Source: Clostridia bacterium
Lineage (GTDB): Bacteria; Bacillota; Clostridia; Christensenellales; UBA1242
Length of the DNA stretch: 64,000 nt
Assembly (NCBI GenBank): GCA_022793335.1
Contig: JAAWCQ010000012.1
Span: 1 to 64,000, forward strand
Direction: 5' to 3'
The translations under genes and the position numbers were made by a program. The notes beneath the pieces are model-generated. The model saw only the letters and a program-made list of their open reading frames with translations, was not told the origin of the DNA and made no database searches. Shown piece after piece: positions 35,720-44,323 of the stretch (position 1 is its first letter; the number at the start of each line of letters is the position of its first letter).

Positions 35720-36027
35720 AAGGCCTCCTTTAGTAAGCTAACTTGATTTTTGATATTCTTTTCATATATATCTTGGTTGTTTTTCTCAATTTCCTTAATA
35801 AGCAAATCTCGGTTTTCACTTCGAGTCTTAAGCGCATAAAAAAGAGTGCGCTCGTCAAGACAATCATAAGGCACCTTAAAACAATAACTGTTATGAGATT
35901 GCAATGACGAATGAATCTCAAAACTTAAAGTATCAAGATTGTAATAAACTTCATAACTTTGGTCAATTTCCTTAAGCCTTTCAGTGATAAAAAATACATC
36001 ACTTTCAAGCTTTAAAAGTCTTCTCAT
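35713..36027 (-). CDS. Small phage structural-cassette protein (104 aa)
   Basis: Hypothetical. Acidic and helical at both ends with a central beta segment (YNLDTLSFEIHSSL, SYCFKVPYDCLDE). Start at ATG 36027 behind GGAGG; a TTG at 36039 is in frame but precedes that site. Lies directly downstream of the terminator after the capsid gene, overlapping the adaptor gene by seven bases. Possibly a head-completion factor; uncertain. Confidence 0.5.
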   Translation of the reverse strand: MRRLLKLESDVFFITERLKEIDQSYEVYYNLDTLSFEIHSSLQSHNSYCFKVPYDCLDERTLFYALKTRSENRDLLIKEIEKNNQDIYEKNIKNQVSLLKEALC

Positions 36028-36065
36028 AAACACCTCCAAAATGAAAAAATATCAATAATATTATG

Positions 36066-36104
36066 AAAAAAGGCAAAAAACCTTCATTTTTTGTGTTTTT
36101 TGCC
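36066..36104 (-). terminator. Intrinsic terminator after the major capsid gene, inside the cassette
   Basis: Minus-strand stem GGCAAAAAAC / GUUUUUUGCC (arms 36095-36104 and 36072-36081), loop of 13, then six U. It lies 20 bases after the capsid stop and before the 104-residue gene. It would lower transcription of adaptor, tail and lysis genes relative to capsid. Confidence 0.75.
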
Positions 36105-36124
36105 CATATTTTCATAAATCTTTA

Positions 36125-37339
36125 TTAGTTGCTCGCTGGTTGATTTACTTCGACCTTTGTTGCAAATGGATTTGTAACAGTTGATTTAATCCCAGAAATC
36201 TTAGCTTGTCCACATGGCTTATCGCAGATGAGCTCAGCGTATTTTACAAGTGTTGCACTGTAAGTTGGATAGCCTTGAATTTGTTTTAAAATTCTTCCGT
36301 CTTCACCTTCAAGCCATTGCCAGTCACAAAGCTGGTGAAGAGTGAAATCATTTGTATTCAATAAATACATAGTGTCATCATCAACAAATCTGTCAGCAAC
36401 AACAGGAATGCCATTGTGACTTATTGTTTTGAAACCGCCTTCAAGCTCAGCAATTTCAATGTTGCGTCTGTAAGCGCCAAGATATTCTTGATATGCTCTT
36501 CTTACTGCACTTGAACATGAAATAAAGTTGATTTTTGAATCAGTGTTCATGTCAAGGAAATCAATAGCCTGTTGAATTAAAATGTCTGAAATTTCAGTTT
36601 CAGTTGATGAAACATAAGCTTTAAGCCATGGATATTCACTTTTGCTTACGCCATATATGCTTGAAGCATTGTTGTCAAAAATCTTTCCAAGACCAGAAAT
36701 TTCAAAATCTTTTGAGCCTTGCACATAAAGTGAATCATTTGCCTTAATTGTGACAGTGGCAGCTGAAGAATATGTGAAAGTTTTGTTTACTCTGTCAACA
36801 TAGGTGATTTTGATAGGTGCAGCACTGGTCTTGTTTACGCCAGTGTATACATCAACAAGCATACCTTCAATTAAGTTGTTGACTTTGTTGCATTTAACAA
36901 CCTTTCCATCAACTGAAAGCACGATAGCAAGCAATCCGCTTCCATTTCCATAAAGCATTCTGCCAAGGTTGAATGAGCTTGCCTTAACAAGTCCTTCCAT
37001 TTCATCAGCAAGAAGGTTTACAAAAGCGCCAACATTGTTTGCTGAAGCTCTTACAGCTTTGTCAGAAATTTCAATTTTTCCATAAAGGTTTTTAAGGTCA
37101 GCGACGAATTGAACATAGCCATTTCCTGAAGCATTTGGAAGGGCGTCAGTTTCGCTGCCTGCACCAATGCCGCCATTGATGCCAAATGGAGCAAGCTTTC
37201 TTACCTCTTTGCCCCAAACATCTTTAGTTGATTTTTTAATTTTTGCCAAAAGTGGATTTGCATTGACATTGAGTTGATTTGCAACTACGCCAAGATAAAC
37301 ATTTTTCAAAGCACTTTCAGCTGTTTGTAAAGTTACCAT
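36125..37339 (-). CDS. Major capsid protein (HK97-type fold, P22/N4-like)
   Basis: The product forms the icosahedral shell. Evidence: position after a scaffold gene and before the adaptor, 404-residue length, N-terminal helix (LQTAESALKNVYLGVVANQL), a G-rich stretch (GINGGIGAGSETDALP) and the pattern ADLKNLYGKIEISDKAVRAS typical of coat proteins with a spine helix (NVGAFVNLLADEMEGLVKAS). No proteolysis signal. GGAGG precedes ATG 37339. Distant similarity; exact subfamily not certain. Confidence 0.72.
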   Translation of the reverse strand: MVTLQTAESALKNVYLGVVANQLNVNANPLLAKIKKSTKDVWGKEVRKLAPFGINGGIGAGSETDALPNASGNGYVQFVADLKNLYGKIEISDKAVRASANNVGAFVNLLADEMEGLVKASSFNLGRMLYGNGSGLLAIVLSVDGKVVKCNKVNNLIEGMLVDVYTGVNKTSAAPIKITYVDRVNKTFTYSSAATVTIKANDSLYVQGSKDFEISGLGKIFDNNASSIYGVSKSEYPWLKAYVSSTETEISDILIQQAIDFLDMNTDSKINFISCSSAVRRAYQEYLGAYRRNIEIAELEGGFKTISHNGIPVVADRFVDDDTMYLLNTNDFTLHQLCDWQWLEGEDGRILKQIQGYPTYSATLVKYAELICDKPCGQAKISGIKSTVTNPFATKVEVNQPASN

Positions 37340-37460
37340 TTTTTACCTCCGTAATGATTTTTAAATAACTTAGGTCAATATGCTTTAAAAGTAAAATTAA
37401 ATAAAATTACAGAAAAATGACAATATTTTTGCATTTTTTATTATTTTTTAATGTTATTTT

Positions 37461-37492
37461 GCTGAATTTTAAGAATATTTAATAAATTCAGC
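37461..37492 (-). other. Hairpin at the scaffold stop codon, upstream of capsid
   Basis: Arms GCTGAATTT and AAATTCAGC pair over nine bases around a loop of 14. No U-tail, so it is probably an mRNA-stability or processing element rather than a terminator. Confidence 0.4.
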
Positions 37493-38303
37493 TAAACATC
37501 TTATCCATAATCACTTTTGCATCAGCAAGCGTTTTAGGACTGTCAGGACTTACTCCTGACAGCCTTTCACCGCTTTGTGAAGACATGATGATTGGTGGTT
37601 TTGAAGCATTTAAAGCCTTAAGATAATCTTCGATAATCTTATTCTTTACACGCTCATCAGATAAAACATATTGATTGATTAAAGGGTCACTTAGTTTATC
37701 CCCCTCTTTTAAAGAAGAGAGAAGGACTTCCGCCCATGCGACCTGATATGGATCGGAACATTTTTCTTTGCAAGCAGGAAATCTCTTTTTTATTTCCTCC
37801 TCGTACAACTTTGCATCAAAGTTACTTTCAAGGAACTTATCAAGCTGCTGCTGACCTGCATTCTCAACTGAAGCATCTTTATTTAAGCCTTCCGCTGACT
37901 GAAACTCAACTTTTTCAGTTGAATTGATTGAAATGGCTTCCTCTGTTTCTTTTTCATTTTTCTCTATAATTTCACCATTTTCTGTAGTATAATCGGTTTT
38001 TTCTTCATTTTTAAGCTGTTTTACATCATTTTTCGTTAAATTATTCTCAAAATCAGCTATTTCTTGCAGGTCTAAGTCAGACAGCGCACTATTCGTTTTA
38101 TCTTTTTGTAACTGACTCAGTTTTTGACATTTTTTGGTAAACTCAGCTTGCAAGTTGTTGTATGCGTCCATCAACGCTTGCACGCTTTTAAACTTTCCCA
38201 TATTCATGTCCTGAGAGCCGACCTCGCTCATAGCACTTTTCTCATCTGCTGCGTTTAAAGCGGTTGCTGGCATTATGATCGGTTGTTCTCTTGTTTCTTC
38301 CAT
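37488..38303 (-). CDS. Capsid scaffolding protein (271 aa)
   Basis: Highly acidic and helical with few aromatic residues, as in phage scaffolds. A characteristic segment (KFKSVQALMDAYNNLQAEF, about 37-55) resembles one found in scaffolds of Clostridial podovirus-like elements. It ends with an SPKTLADAKVIMDKMF helix, which may bind coat protein. It lies between portal and coat genes, six bases after the portal stop. Scaffold proteins are expelled or degraded after shell assembly. Confidence 0.65.
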   Translation of the reverse strand: MEETREQPIIMPATALNAADEKSAMSEVGSQDMNMGKFKSVQALMDAYNNLQAEFTKKCQKLSQLQKDKTNSALSDLDLQEIADFENNLTKNDVKQLKNEEKTDYTTENGEIIEKNEKETEEAISINSTEKVEFQSAEGLNKDASVENAGQQQLDKFLESNFDAKLYEEEIKKRFPACKEKCSDPYQVAWAEVLLSSLKEGDKLSDPLINQYVLSDERVKNKIIEDYLKALNASKPPIIMSSQSGERLSGVSPDSPKTLADAKVIMDKMFS

Positions 38304-38308
38304 ATATT

Positions 38309-40162
38309 TTATTCCTCCACTTTATTAAGTTTTTTATGTTGTTCAATATGATTTAAATATGCCTTTTCAAGCTTATCATCATTCTTGCAAGCATTTTCAA
38401 AATCTTCTCCAAGCATAAAGGCAATATGTTCATTTATGTGTAGCTGGTGACTGTCAATTTCGCTGACCTTGACCTCTTCACCTTTCAATAATTTCAAGTT
38501 TTCATTGCCTGCTTTCTTGATGTGCAACTCATTGATGTCTTGAGCATTCTCCCAAATTCCCATGCCAAGCATATCCAAAATCTTGCATTTCATTCTGTTT
38601 GAAATTCCATCTTTCTCATCATTAAGCACCCCATTATTAAGAAGAGACAAAATCATTTCCCTCCTTTGAGAGATAGTTTGCAAGCCATCGCTTTGATTTT
38701 CAATTTCAATATCGTCGCTTGTTATGTCGCCAGAATTAAAATAAAACATCTCAATTTTTCCATTTTCGCCAATTACTTTTGCAAGGCGTGGAATAGCCGC
38801 AAACTGCTTATAAAGTTGCAAAATCTTCTTTGCAATTATTTTGTTTGCTGTATTTATGCTTTCTACTGAAGCATTAAGCCTAGTTTCATCCTGCGAAATC
38901 AAAAGCTCAAGTGCAACACCACTCATCTGCGAGGAAATTTTGCTTCCGCTCAACAGATCACTCACTCCACTAATTGTCTTAAATTCTTCAAGTAAATTTT
39001 CTTCTTCCTTTTCAATGCCGTTTGGCAAAGTCTCGGCTTCAAGATATTTAGGCTCACAAGCACCCTGCCTATAAACAAGCACTTTTCCTGGACATAGCCC
39101 CTCATCTTCAAGATTGTCAAGGTCGACAGACCCGTCTTCTACACTTAAAACACCTAAAGAAAGACGATTGATAAATTCATGCTTGCGATTTTTCACTGCA
39201 TTGTAAGCACGCTGAACAGGGATAAGTCTTTCAATAACACTTGTTCCCCAGAAGCATCCAGGCTCAGCAATGCTTGTCTGTCTTACAAATGGAAAGCCGC
39301 GCTTGCCATCATCAAAAATATATGGAAGCTCGCCATCATAAACCAGCTTATCACCTGCAACAATGGTAAGCCTTCCATTAACATATGTTGAATTTGGCTT
39401 TATATATCTTTCAATGACTACAGCACTGTCTTCTTTGACATTTTCAATCATCTTCGGCACTGTGCCATTAAAACCAAGCCCACCAACACCAGTGCTTACA
39501 TTATCAAGAGCATAAGTATTCACCTTTTCGCCCTTGACCGACACGCCATACATATTTTTAATTTGTGCAGTCGAAAATGCTTTGGCATGAATGATACTTT
39601 GACATTCATCCAAGCTTTCGCATACAGCAGAGTCTGGATATATCTCAAAAGGACTGACAACAGAAAAGTCAATTTCTCCGCTGCGAATATCGTTTCCATT
39701 TTCATCGACAGCAACCACCTGCCCTGAAGCAGCATTCCAGCCAACCTTGTAAAAAACTGTTCCGCAAACTTCAGACCACTTGATAGCCTGATTTATCTTA
39801 CTTTCAAGTGCAAGTTTATTTTTTACAGAATTGTAAATTTTCTTTGAAACCTTTGCAGTCTCTTTGTCTCGCTCATCACTAGTCGCAGGAATAATATTTA
39901 TCCCTGGCTTAATTTTTGATAACTTTGCAAATCTGATGTCAAATATCGGTGCAATATGGTTGAACACCTCCCTCTCTTGCCAAAAGAACTGCCTGTCAGT
40001 CTCTTCAAGATGTCCACCATAACCCACATTGCAAAATTGATTTCCCATCAAAAAATTCATGTTTATCTGCCAAATAAGGTCAAAGTTTTTTCTCATATTT
40101 GCACGATTTTTAAAATCGTCAATCACCTCTTTGACAACCTTTGATTCTTCACTATTCATCAT
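38309..40162 (-). CDS. Portal protein, P22-like head-tail connector (617 aa)
   Basis: Forms the dodecameric ring through which DNA passes. Recognisable features: an N-terminal helical clip region (DDFKNRANMRKNFDLIWQIN), a KVSKKIYNSVKNKLALESKI helix, the wing strand VSPFEIYPDSAV that is typical of P22-type portals, PFVRQTSIAEPGCFWGTSVI, and long C-terminal stem helices. Length 617 is within the 500-725 range of podovirus portals. First large gene of the cassette; overlaps the small zinc gene by 11 bases. Confidence 0.75.
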   Translation of the reverse strand: MMNSEESKVVKEVIDDFKNRANMRKNFDLIWQINMNFLMGNQFCNVGYGGHLEETDRQFFWQEREVFNHIAPIFDIRFAKLSKIKPGINIIPATSDERDKETAKVSKKIYNSVKNKLALESKINQAIKWSEVCGTVFYKVGWNAASGQVVAVDENGNDIRSGEIDFSVVSPFEIYPDSAVCESLDECQSIIHAKAFSTAQIKNMYGVSVKGEKVNTYALDNVSTGVGGLGFNGTVPKMIENVKEDSAVVIERYIKPNSTYVNGRLTIVAGDKLVYDGELPYIFDDGKRGFPFVRQTSIAEPGCFWGTSVIERLIPVQRAYNAVKNRKHEFINRLSLGVLSVEDGSVDLDNLEDEGLCPGKVLVYRQGACEPKYLEAETLPNGIEKEEENLLEEFKTISGVSDLLSGSKISSQMSGVALELLISQDETRLNASVESINTANKIIAKKILQLYKQFAAIPRLAKVIGENGKIEMFYFNSGDITSDDIEIENQSDGLQTISQRREMILSLLNNGVLNDEKDGISNRMKCKILDMLGMGIWENAQDINELHIKKAGNENLKLLKGEEVKVSEIDSHQLHINEHIAFMLGEDFENACKNDDKLEKAYLNHIEQHKKLNKVEE

Positions 40163-40373
40163 TTTTTCCCAACCTTTTATTCAATTTAAAAGGGCTTTTA
40201 ATACCCTTCGGCGTCTGCATCTTTGCCACAGCCTCATACATGCCCTTCAAACAATCTTCACAAAAGCAAAGATTTCGTCTGATAATTCCTTTGGTTGAAA
40301 AACTATATTTAGCCAAATTTTTGCAACCAAAAAAATCACACTTGGTCATGTGATTACACTTTTCAATCTCCAT
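40152..40373 (-). CDS. Small zinc-finger-like protein (73 aa)
   Basis: Cys/His pattern C6, H8, C12, C17, then C36, C38 and C41 suggests a zinc knuckle around a short beta hairpin (LAKYSFSTKGIIRRN). Basic C-terminus (KLNKRLGK). GGGGGAGG precedes the ATG. Possible DNA-binding or packaging accessory; no family recognised. Confidence 0.5.
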   Translation of the reverse strand: MEIEKCNHMTKCDFFGCKNLAKYSFSTKGIIRRNLCFCEDCLKGMYEAVAKMQTPKGIKSPFKLNKRLGKNDE

Positions 40374-40650
40374 TTTCCTCCCCCTTCAATAAATTTTGCA
40401 ACCTCTGTTGCTCATCAAGAAGAGCCTCATCTGTCATCAACTTAACTTCATCTTCATAGGTCTTATAATAACGCTCAAGCAGCACTTTCACTGCAGATAT
40501 GTCAGGACAATAATGCTTTTTGGTGACCTTCTTTTTTGAAAGCTGAGCTCTGCCTTCATCATCAATTATGTATTCTTCAATGACCTCATCAGCATTATAT
40601 CCAAGAGCTTTTTTCATAAGAGCCTTCTTAATCTTATCCTGCTCTTCCAC
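40363..40650 (-). CDS. Small-terminase-like (TerS-type) protein (95 aa)
   Basis: First gene of the cassette, GTG start with GGAAGGGAGAG upstream. The layout (KALGYNADEVIEEYIIDDEGR, KKKVTKKHYCPDISAVKVLLERYY) recalls short phage proteins encoded before portal genes, in which an A-x-G-Y...E stretch is followed by a PD.SA..LL helix. It lacks a clear N-terminal helix-turn-helix, and no large terminase follows, so TerS is only a suggestion. Confidence 0.4.
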   Translation of the reverse strand: MEEQDKIKKALMKKALGYNADEVIEEYIIDDEGRAQLSKKKVTKKHYCPDISAVKVLLERYYKTYEDEVKLMTDEALLDEQQRLQNLLKGEENGD

Positions 40651-40683
40651 TCGCTCTCCCTTCCTTTTATTAGCTAACGACCA

Positions 40684-40713
40684 TATTATAAACGCCCCAA
40701 AAGCCCAACTTCA
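40684..40713 (-). promoter_or_regulatory. Promoter of the phage-like cassette
   Basis: Minus strand TTGAAG, 18 bases, TATAAT, about 30 bases before the GTG at 40650. The only good promoter match I find for the 7.6-kb cassette. Confidence 0.55.
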
Positions 40714-40739
40714 ATGTTGACTGACAAAAATTTAAAAAA

Positions 40740-40980
40740 AGTTTGGATTTTATCAAATTTAAGAAAAATATATAAAAAATTGGTTTTTAAAAGCCTTTTT
40801 TACTGTTTTTTAATGAATTTTTATTAAATTATCTAAAATTATATAATATTATATTTAATTATTATAAGAGTTAAATAACATACTTTCACATTTTTCATAC
40901 AGCAAAAAAAATTTAAAAAAATCTTTTCAAAATTTGTAACAATTATATTCCCACTTGCTAAACTGATATTGTAGAGGTCA
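40740..40980. other. AT-rich divergent intergenic region
   Basis: Between the phage-like cassette and the ABC transporter. Long A/T runs; no ORF, no recognised riboswitch core (no TPP-type CTGAGA or similar), and no clear promoter for the transporter. Confidence 0.4.
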
Positions 40981-40985
40981 TACAA

Positions 40986-41741
40986 ATGAAAAAATTACTC
41001 GAATTTAAAAATGTAAACTACTTCTATCAAACGAAAGAAAATGAAGTCAATGCACTCAGTGGCGTCAACTTCATTGTAGAAGACAAATCTTTCACTTCTC
41101 TTGTTGGGCCAAGCGGCTGCGGTAAAACAACAATACTTTCCCTTACCGCAGGGCTGCTTACTCCTTCAAGCGGTGAAATTCTTTTAGACGATAAACCAAT
41201 CGAGAAAAACGACAACCGAATAGGTTATATGTTCCAACGCGACCACCTTTTTGAATGGCGGACGATTTGGCAAAACATAATTCTTGGCTTAGAACTTCAA
41301 AAGATGAAAAAAGATGAGAAAAAGCTTTCAATGGCGGAAGAATTGTTAAAGAAATATGACCTTTACAGCTTCAAAAACAAAAAGCCTCGCCAGCTTAGCG
41401 GTGGCATGCGACAACGCGTTGCCTTGATAAGAACACTTGTGCTCGAGCCTGCTCTACTTCTTCTTGACGAGCCCTTCTCAGCACTCGACTTTCAAACAAG
41501 ACTTAAAGTATGCGACGATGTCTATGACATCATAAAATCAGAACAAAAGACCGCTTTACTTGTTACACACGACATTTCAGAAGCCCTCAGCATGTCTGAT
41601 AAAATCATCATACTATCAAAGCGTCCAGCCTCTGTAAAGGAAGAAGTCAACCTTGCCTTTCCACAAGAGACACCACTTAAAAAGCGCGAGGATAAAGATT
41701 TTGGCAATTACTTTGAAATGATTTGGAGAAATCTCATCTAA
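40986..41741 (+). CDS. ABC transporter ATPase, NitT/TauT (SsuB/TauB) type
   Basis: Energises import through the permease encoded next. Walker A GPSGCGKTT at about 40-48, Q-loop FQRDHLFEW, signature LSGGMRQR near 137-144, Walker B LLLLDEPFSALD, and H-loop LVTHDISEA. Closest general type is the nitrate/sulfonate/taurine/thiamine-precursor group. Stop overlaps the permease ATG by one base (TAATG). No substrate-binding protein lies next to it, so the substrate cannot be named. Confidence 0.88.
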   Translation: MKKLLEFKNVNYFYQTKENEVNALSGVNFIVEDKSFTSLVGPSGCGKTTILSLTAGLLTPSSGEILLDDKPIEKNDNRIGYMFQRDHLFEWRTIWQNIILGLELQKMKKDEKKLSMAEELLKKYDLYSFKNKKPRQLSGGMRQRVALIRTLVLEPALLLLDEPFSALDFQTRLKVCDDVYDIIKSEQKTALLVTHDISEALSMSDKIIILSKRPASVKEEVNLAFPQETPLKKREDKDFGNYFEMIWRNLI

Positions 41742-42544
41742 TGAAGAAAAAAACGATAAATTACTCAAAGGCAAGAAAACAATATCTAAAACACCTGCGA
41801 AATGATAAAATTTTGGTAATTTTCTTACAAATTGCCGTGCTTATCGCTTTTTTAGGAATTTGGGAACTTCTTGCCCAAACAAAAGTAATAGACCCCTTCT
41901 TCTTCTCAAGCCCTTCCCGCATTGCTGTGACAATTGTTGAGCTTTTTCAAACAGGCAATCTATGGTTGCACATTTGGACATCACTTTATGAAACAGTAAT
42001 CGGTTTCATCTTGGCAACAGCCCTCGGTTTTTTAATTGCCGTTTTGCTTTGGTGGAGCGAACGACTTCGCAAGGTGCTTGAGCCTTATCTGATCATACTC
42101 AACTCACTGCCTAAAATAGCACTTGGCCCAATGATAATTTTCTGGGTAGGCTCTGGCACTGGCGCTACAATTGTAATGTGTATACTCATTTGCGTAATTA
42201 TCACCACTATTTCAATGCTCAACGCTTTCATTTCATGTGACAATGATAAAATATTGCTTATGAAATCAATGCATGCAAAGAAATATCAGATATTATTCAA
42301 ACTAGTCATTCCAAATGCCCTGCCAGAATTTGCAACTGCACTTAAAATCAATGTCGGAATGAGTTGGGTGGGCACAATAATGGGTGAATATCTGTCAAGC
42401 CGTGCCGGTCTTGGTTATCTTATCAATTATGGAAGTCAAATTTTAAAACTTGATATTGTCATGGCAAGCATAGTAATTCTTTGCATTCTTGCAAGCGGAA
42501 TGTACTTTCTTGTCAGCCCTCTTGAAAGACACTATAAAAAATGA
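41741..42544 (+). CDS. ABC transporter permease, NitT/TauT (SsuC/TauC) type
   Basis: Integral membrane partner of the ATPase. About six hydrophobic segments; the EAA-like cytoplasmic loop (MHAKKYQILFKLVIPNALPEFATALKINVGMSWVG) that docks on the ATPase is intact and is typical of SsuC/TauC/ThiX. Start at the overlapping TAATG at 41741 (MKKKTINY), not at the upstream in-frame ATG at 41723. Length 267 is normal. Confidence 0.88.
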   Translation: MKKKTINYSKARKQYLKHLRNDKILVIFLQIAVLIAFLGIWELLAQTKVIDPFFFSSPSRIAVTIVELFQTGNLWLHIWTSLYETVIGFILATALGFLIAVLLWWSERLRKVLEPYLIILNSLPKIALGPMIIFWVGSGTGATIVMCILICVIITTISMLNAFISCDNDKILLMKSMHAKKYQILFKLVIPNALPEFATALKINVGMSWVGTIMGEYLSSRAGLGYLINYGSQILKLDIVMASIVILCILASGMYFLVSPLERHYKK

Positions 42545-42641
42545 GACTTCGTCTCTCTTTATGGTAATATATTTTTATAATTTAACAAAAATAAGCTCAA
42601 ATTCATTAAAATATGAATAAAAAATGGCTTAAAAAGTTAAA

Positions 42642-43622
42642 TTATCTCCTTTTAAGCAATTTAAAAGACACAAACTTGCCTTTTCGATTTGCAAACAAGA
42701 GGTCGCATAATAGATAAATTCCAAGCACACTGGCAAGCGGATAAAGATGTTCAACAATAAAATCAAAGCCAACAAGGCTTAAAAGAAGCGGCACTATTAC
42801 ACTTACAAAAAATATTAAAATTTCATTTTTGCACAGCCCTCGCATTGAAGTAGACAATGTATAAACAAGTGTAAGAAGTGTCGTCAAACATCCCATGAAC
42901 ACCACAATAGTCATGACGATATGCCCTACGCCGCTGAAAATTGACACAAGAGGCATTGCATAAACAAATGAAGTTGGGTTTAACAGTAAAACCAAGTTTG
43001 CAATCAGCAAAATCACAAAAAGCGTAAGTGCCGATAAAAAGGCTACTTGCGTTTTTTGTCTCTTTGAAAGCTTTTTGCCATAATTTGCAATGATTACACC
43101 GCCATTTGCTGTGTTTAAAATAACATACAAAATGGCATAAACAAGCCCTGCTCCACCTGCCGCAAAGCCCTCAAATTCAACCGTTTTAAAAGAAATTTTG
43201 CTTGCTAAAAAGCCGACAAAAATTAAAATCATAATCGGAACAATGACCATGTTTATCTTATTTAGCCCACCAAGCCCATGCTTGAAAACCAAATAAGAAA
43301 GCAGCAAAACAAAGAAAAATACCGCTAAATTTGCAAAAATATTGTCAAATTGAAGCAAATTTGCAATTCCTGCAAACATTGCGGAAGAAAAAAACAGACA
43401 AAGAAAAAGATTGATTAAAAAGGAAAACTTAGATTTTTCAAGTTTATTCAAAGCTTTTTCGCCGCAATTTAAAAGCAGTTTAAAAAGAACAAAGAATAGC
43501 ACAAAGGCAAGGGCGATAAATAAAAATGAATACCACCCAAACCTTGAAAAAAACACCATAATTTCTTTGCCACTGATAAAACCTGAGCCTATTACTGTGC
43601 CAACAATGGCAAGAATTGCCAT
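42642..43622 (-). CDS. YkvI-like membrane protein (about 326 aa)
   Basis: About ten membrane segments. The N-terminal GTVIGSGFISGKEIMVFFSRFG matches the start of the uncharacterised YkvI family (amino-acid-permease-like, APC superfamily), which has a GT.IGAGFASG.E motif. The frame extends upstream to 44057 only as antisense of the Cys-rich gene. Start taken at ATG 43622, with a GTG at 43637 possible; neither has a clear ribosome site and a TATAAT lies 9-15 bases away, so this mRNA may be nearly leaderless. Role unknown, possibly a transporter. Confidence 0.75.
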   Translation of the reverse strand: MAILAIVGTVIGSGFISGKEIMVFFSRFGWYSFLFIALAFVLFFVLFKLLLNCGEKALNKLEKSKFSFLINLFLCLFFSSAMFAGIANLLQFDNIFANLAVFFFVLLLSYLVFKHGLGGLNKINMVIVPIMILIFVGFLASKISFKTVEFEGFAAGGAGLVYAILYVILNTANGGVIIANYGKKLSKRQKTQVAFLSALTLFVILLIANLVLLLNPTSFVYAMPLVSIFSGVGHIVMTIVVFMGCLTTLLTLVYTLSTSMRGLCKNEILIFFVSVIVPLLLSLVGFDFIVEHLYPLASVLGIYLLCDLLFANRKGKFVSFKLLKRR

Positions 43623-43689
43623 AAAACAATCTTTCACAATTATATAATATTGAAGCAAAATAAGTTTTAGAAATACTTTGGAGGATAAA

Positions 43690-44175
43690 ATGAACTTTAA
43701 CACAAATTTTAAACATGGCTGTTGCAACAACAGACCATCATTCTGCTGGCAAAACCCATGCTTCTGCCGCCCAATCTGTAATCCATGCCAACCACCTCGC
43801 CCACCAAAATGCGACTGCCGTTGCCACTGGAATTGCAACCCATGCTGCAACAACAGGAAATGGGATAACTGCCGCGACAACAACTGGTCAAGACAGGAAC
43901 ACGAGCATTTTGAAAGAGAATTTGAAGAAAGAGAGTTTGACGGGTTTAACAACAATAATTTCCCTGAAGACTTTGGCTTCGAGCGTGAAAACTTTGAAAG
44001 ATTTGACGATTTCGACAGATTTGACGGAGTTGAAGAATTTAACAGAAGACCATGCAAAGATGATAGAAAATGCTGCCATCACAACAACTGTGGAAACAAT
44101 TGTGGAAACTGCTGCTTTCAAAAAAATGCACTCTGCATTCTTGCAGGTTGCTTAATTGGAAGAAACTGCAGATAA
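43690..44175 (+). CDS. Cys-rich protein, possible spore-coat type (161 aa)
   Basis: ATG 43690 follows GGAGG. About 24 cysteines in 161 residues, in two blocks (CCNNRPSFCWQNPCFCRPIC near the start; CKDDRKCCHHNNCGNNCGN near the end) separated by a Glu/Phe/Asp-rich charged middle, and a hydrophobic tail (ALCILAGCLIG). No signal peptide. Such Cys/Asn-rich cytoplasmic proteins in sporulating Firmicutes often end up cross-linked in spore coats; with spoIVA in the same window that is plausible but unproven. Alternatives: metal storage or structural protein. Confidence 0.6.
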   Translation: MNFNTNFKHGCCNNRPSFCWQNPCFCRPICNPCQPPRPPKCDCRCHWNCNPCCNNRKWDNCRDNNWSRQEHEHFEREFEEREFDGFNNNNFPEDFGFERENFERFDDFDRFDGVEEFNRRPCKDDRKCCHHNNCGNNCGNCCFQKNALCILAGCLIGRNCR

Positions 44176-44204
44176 AAAACTTAAAACAAAGCTGTTTTAT
44201 AAAA

Positions 44205-44238
44205 AAAAGAAAGGGAGTTTAAAACCTCTCTTTTTTCA
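44205..44238 (+). terminator. Intrinsic terminator of the Cys-rich gene
   Basis: Stem AAAGAAAGGGAG / CTCTCTTTTTT (with G-U pairs) and a T-tail, 30 bases after the stop. Confidence 0.65.
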
Positions 44239-44323
44239 TGTCCCAAAAAAAATTATTATAAATATGATTTAATTCAAATTTAATACAAATTTAAATTCAT
44301 TTCAAATTTCAATATCAAACTTC

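Noticed and set aside
33008-40650. Complete inducible prophage
   Set aside because: No integrase, repressor, replication genes, large terminase, tail fibre or lysin, and no visible attachment repeats at the edges.
40740-40985. Riboswitch before the ABC transporter
   Set aside because: No TPP, SAM or other conserved riboswitch core seen; only A/T runs.
43623-44057. N-terminal extension of the YkvI-like ORF
   Set aside because: This part is antisense to the Cys-rich gene, is Ser/Leu-rich, and family proteins begin with the GTVIGSGF helix.
43715-44155. 146-codon plus-strand ORF rich in Ala/Thr/His
   Set aside because: It is the +1 frame of the Cys-rich gene. The ribosome site and start fit the Cys-rich frame; the Ala/Thr content is what TGC/AAC-rich codons give when shifted.
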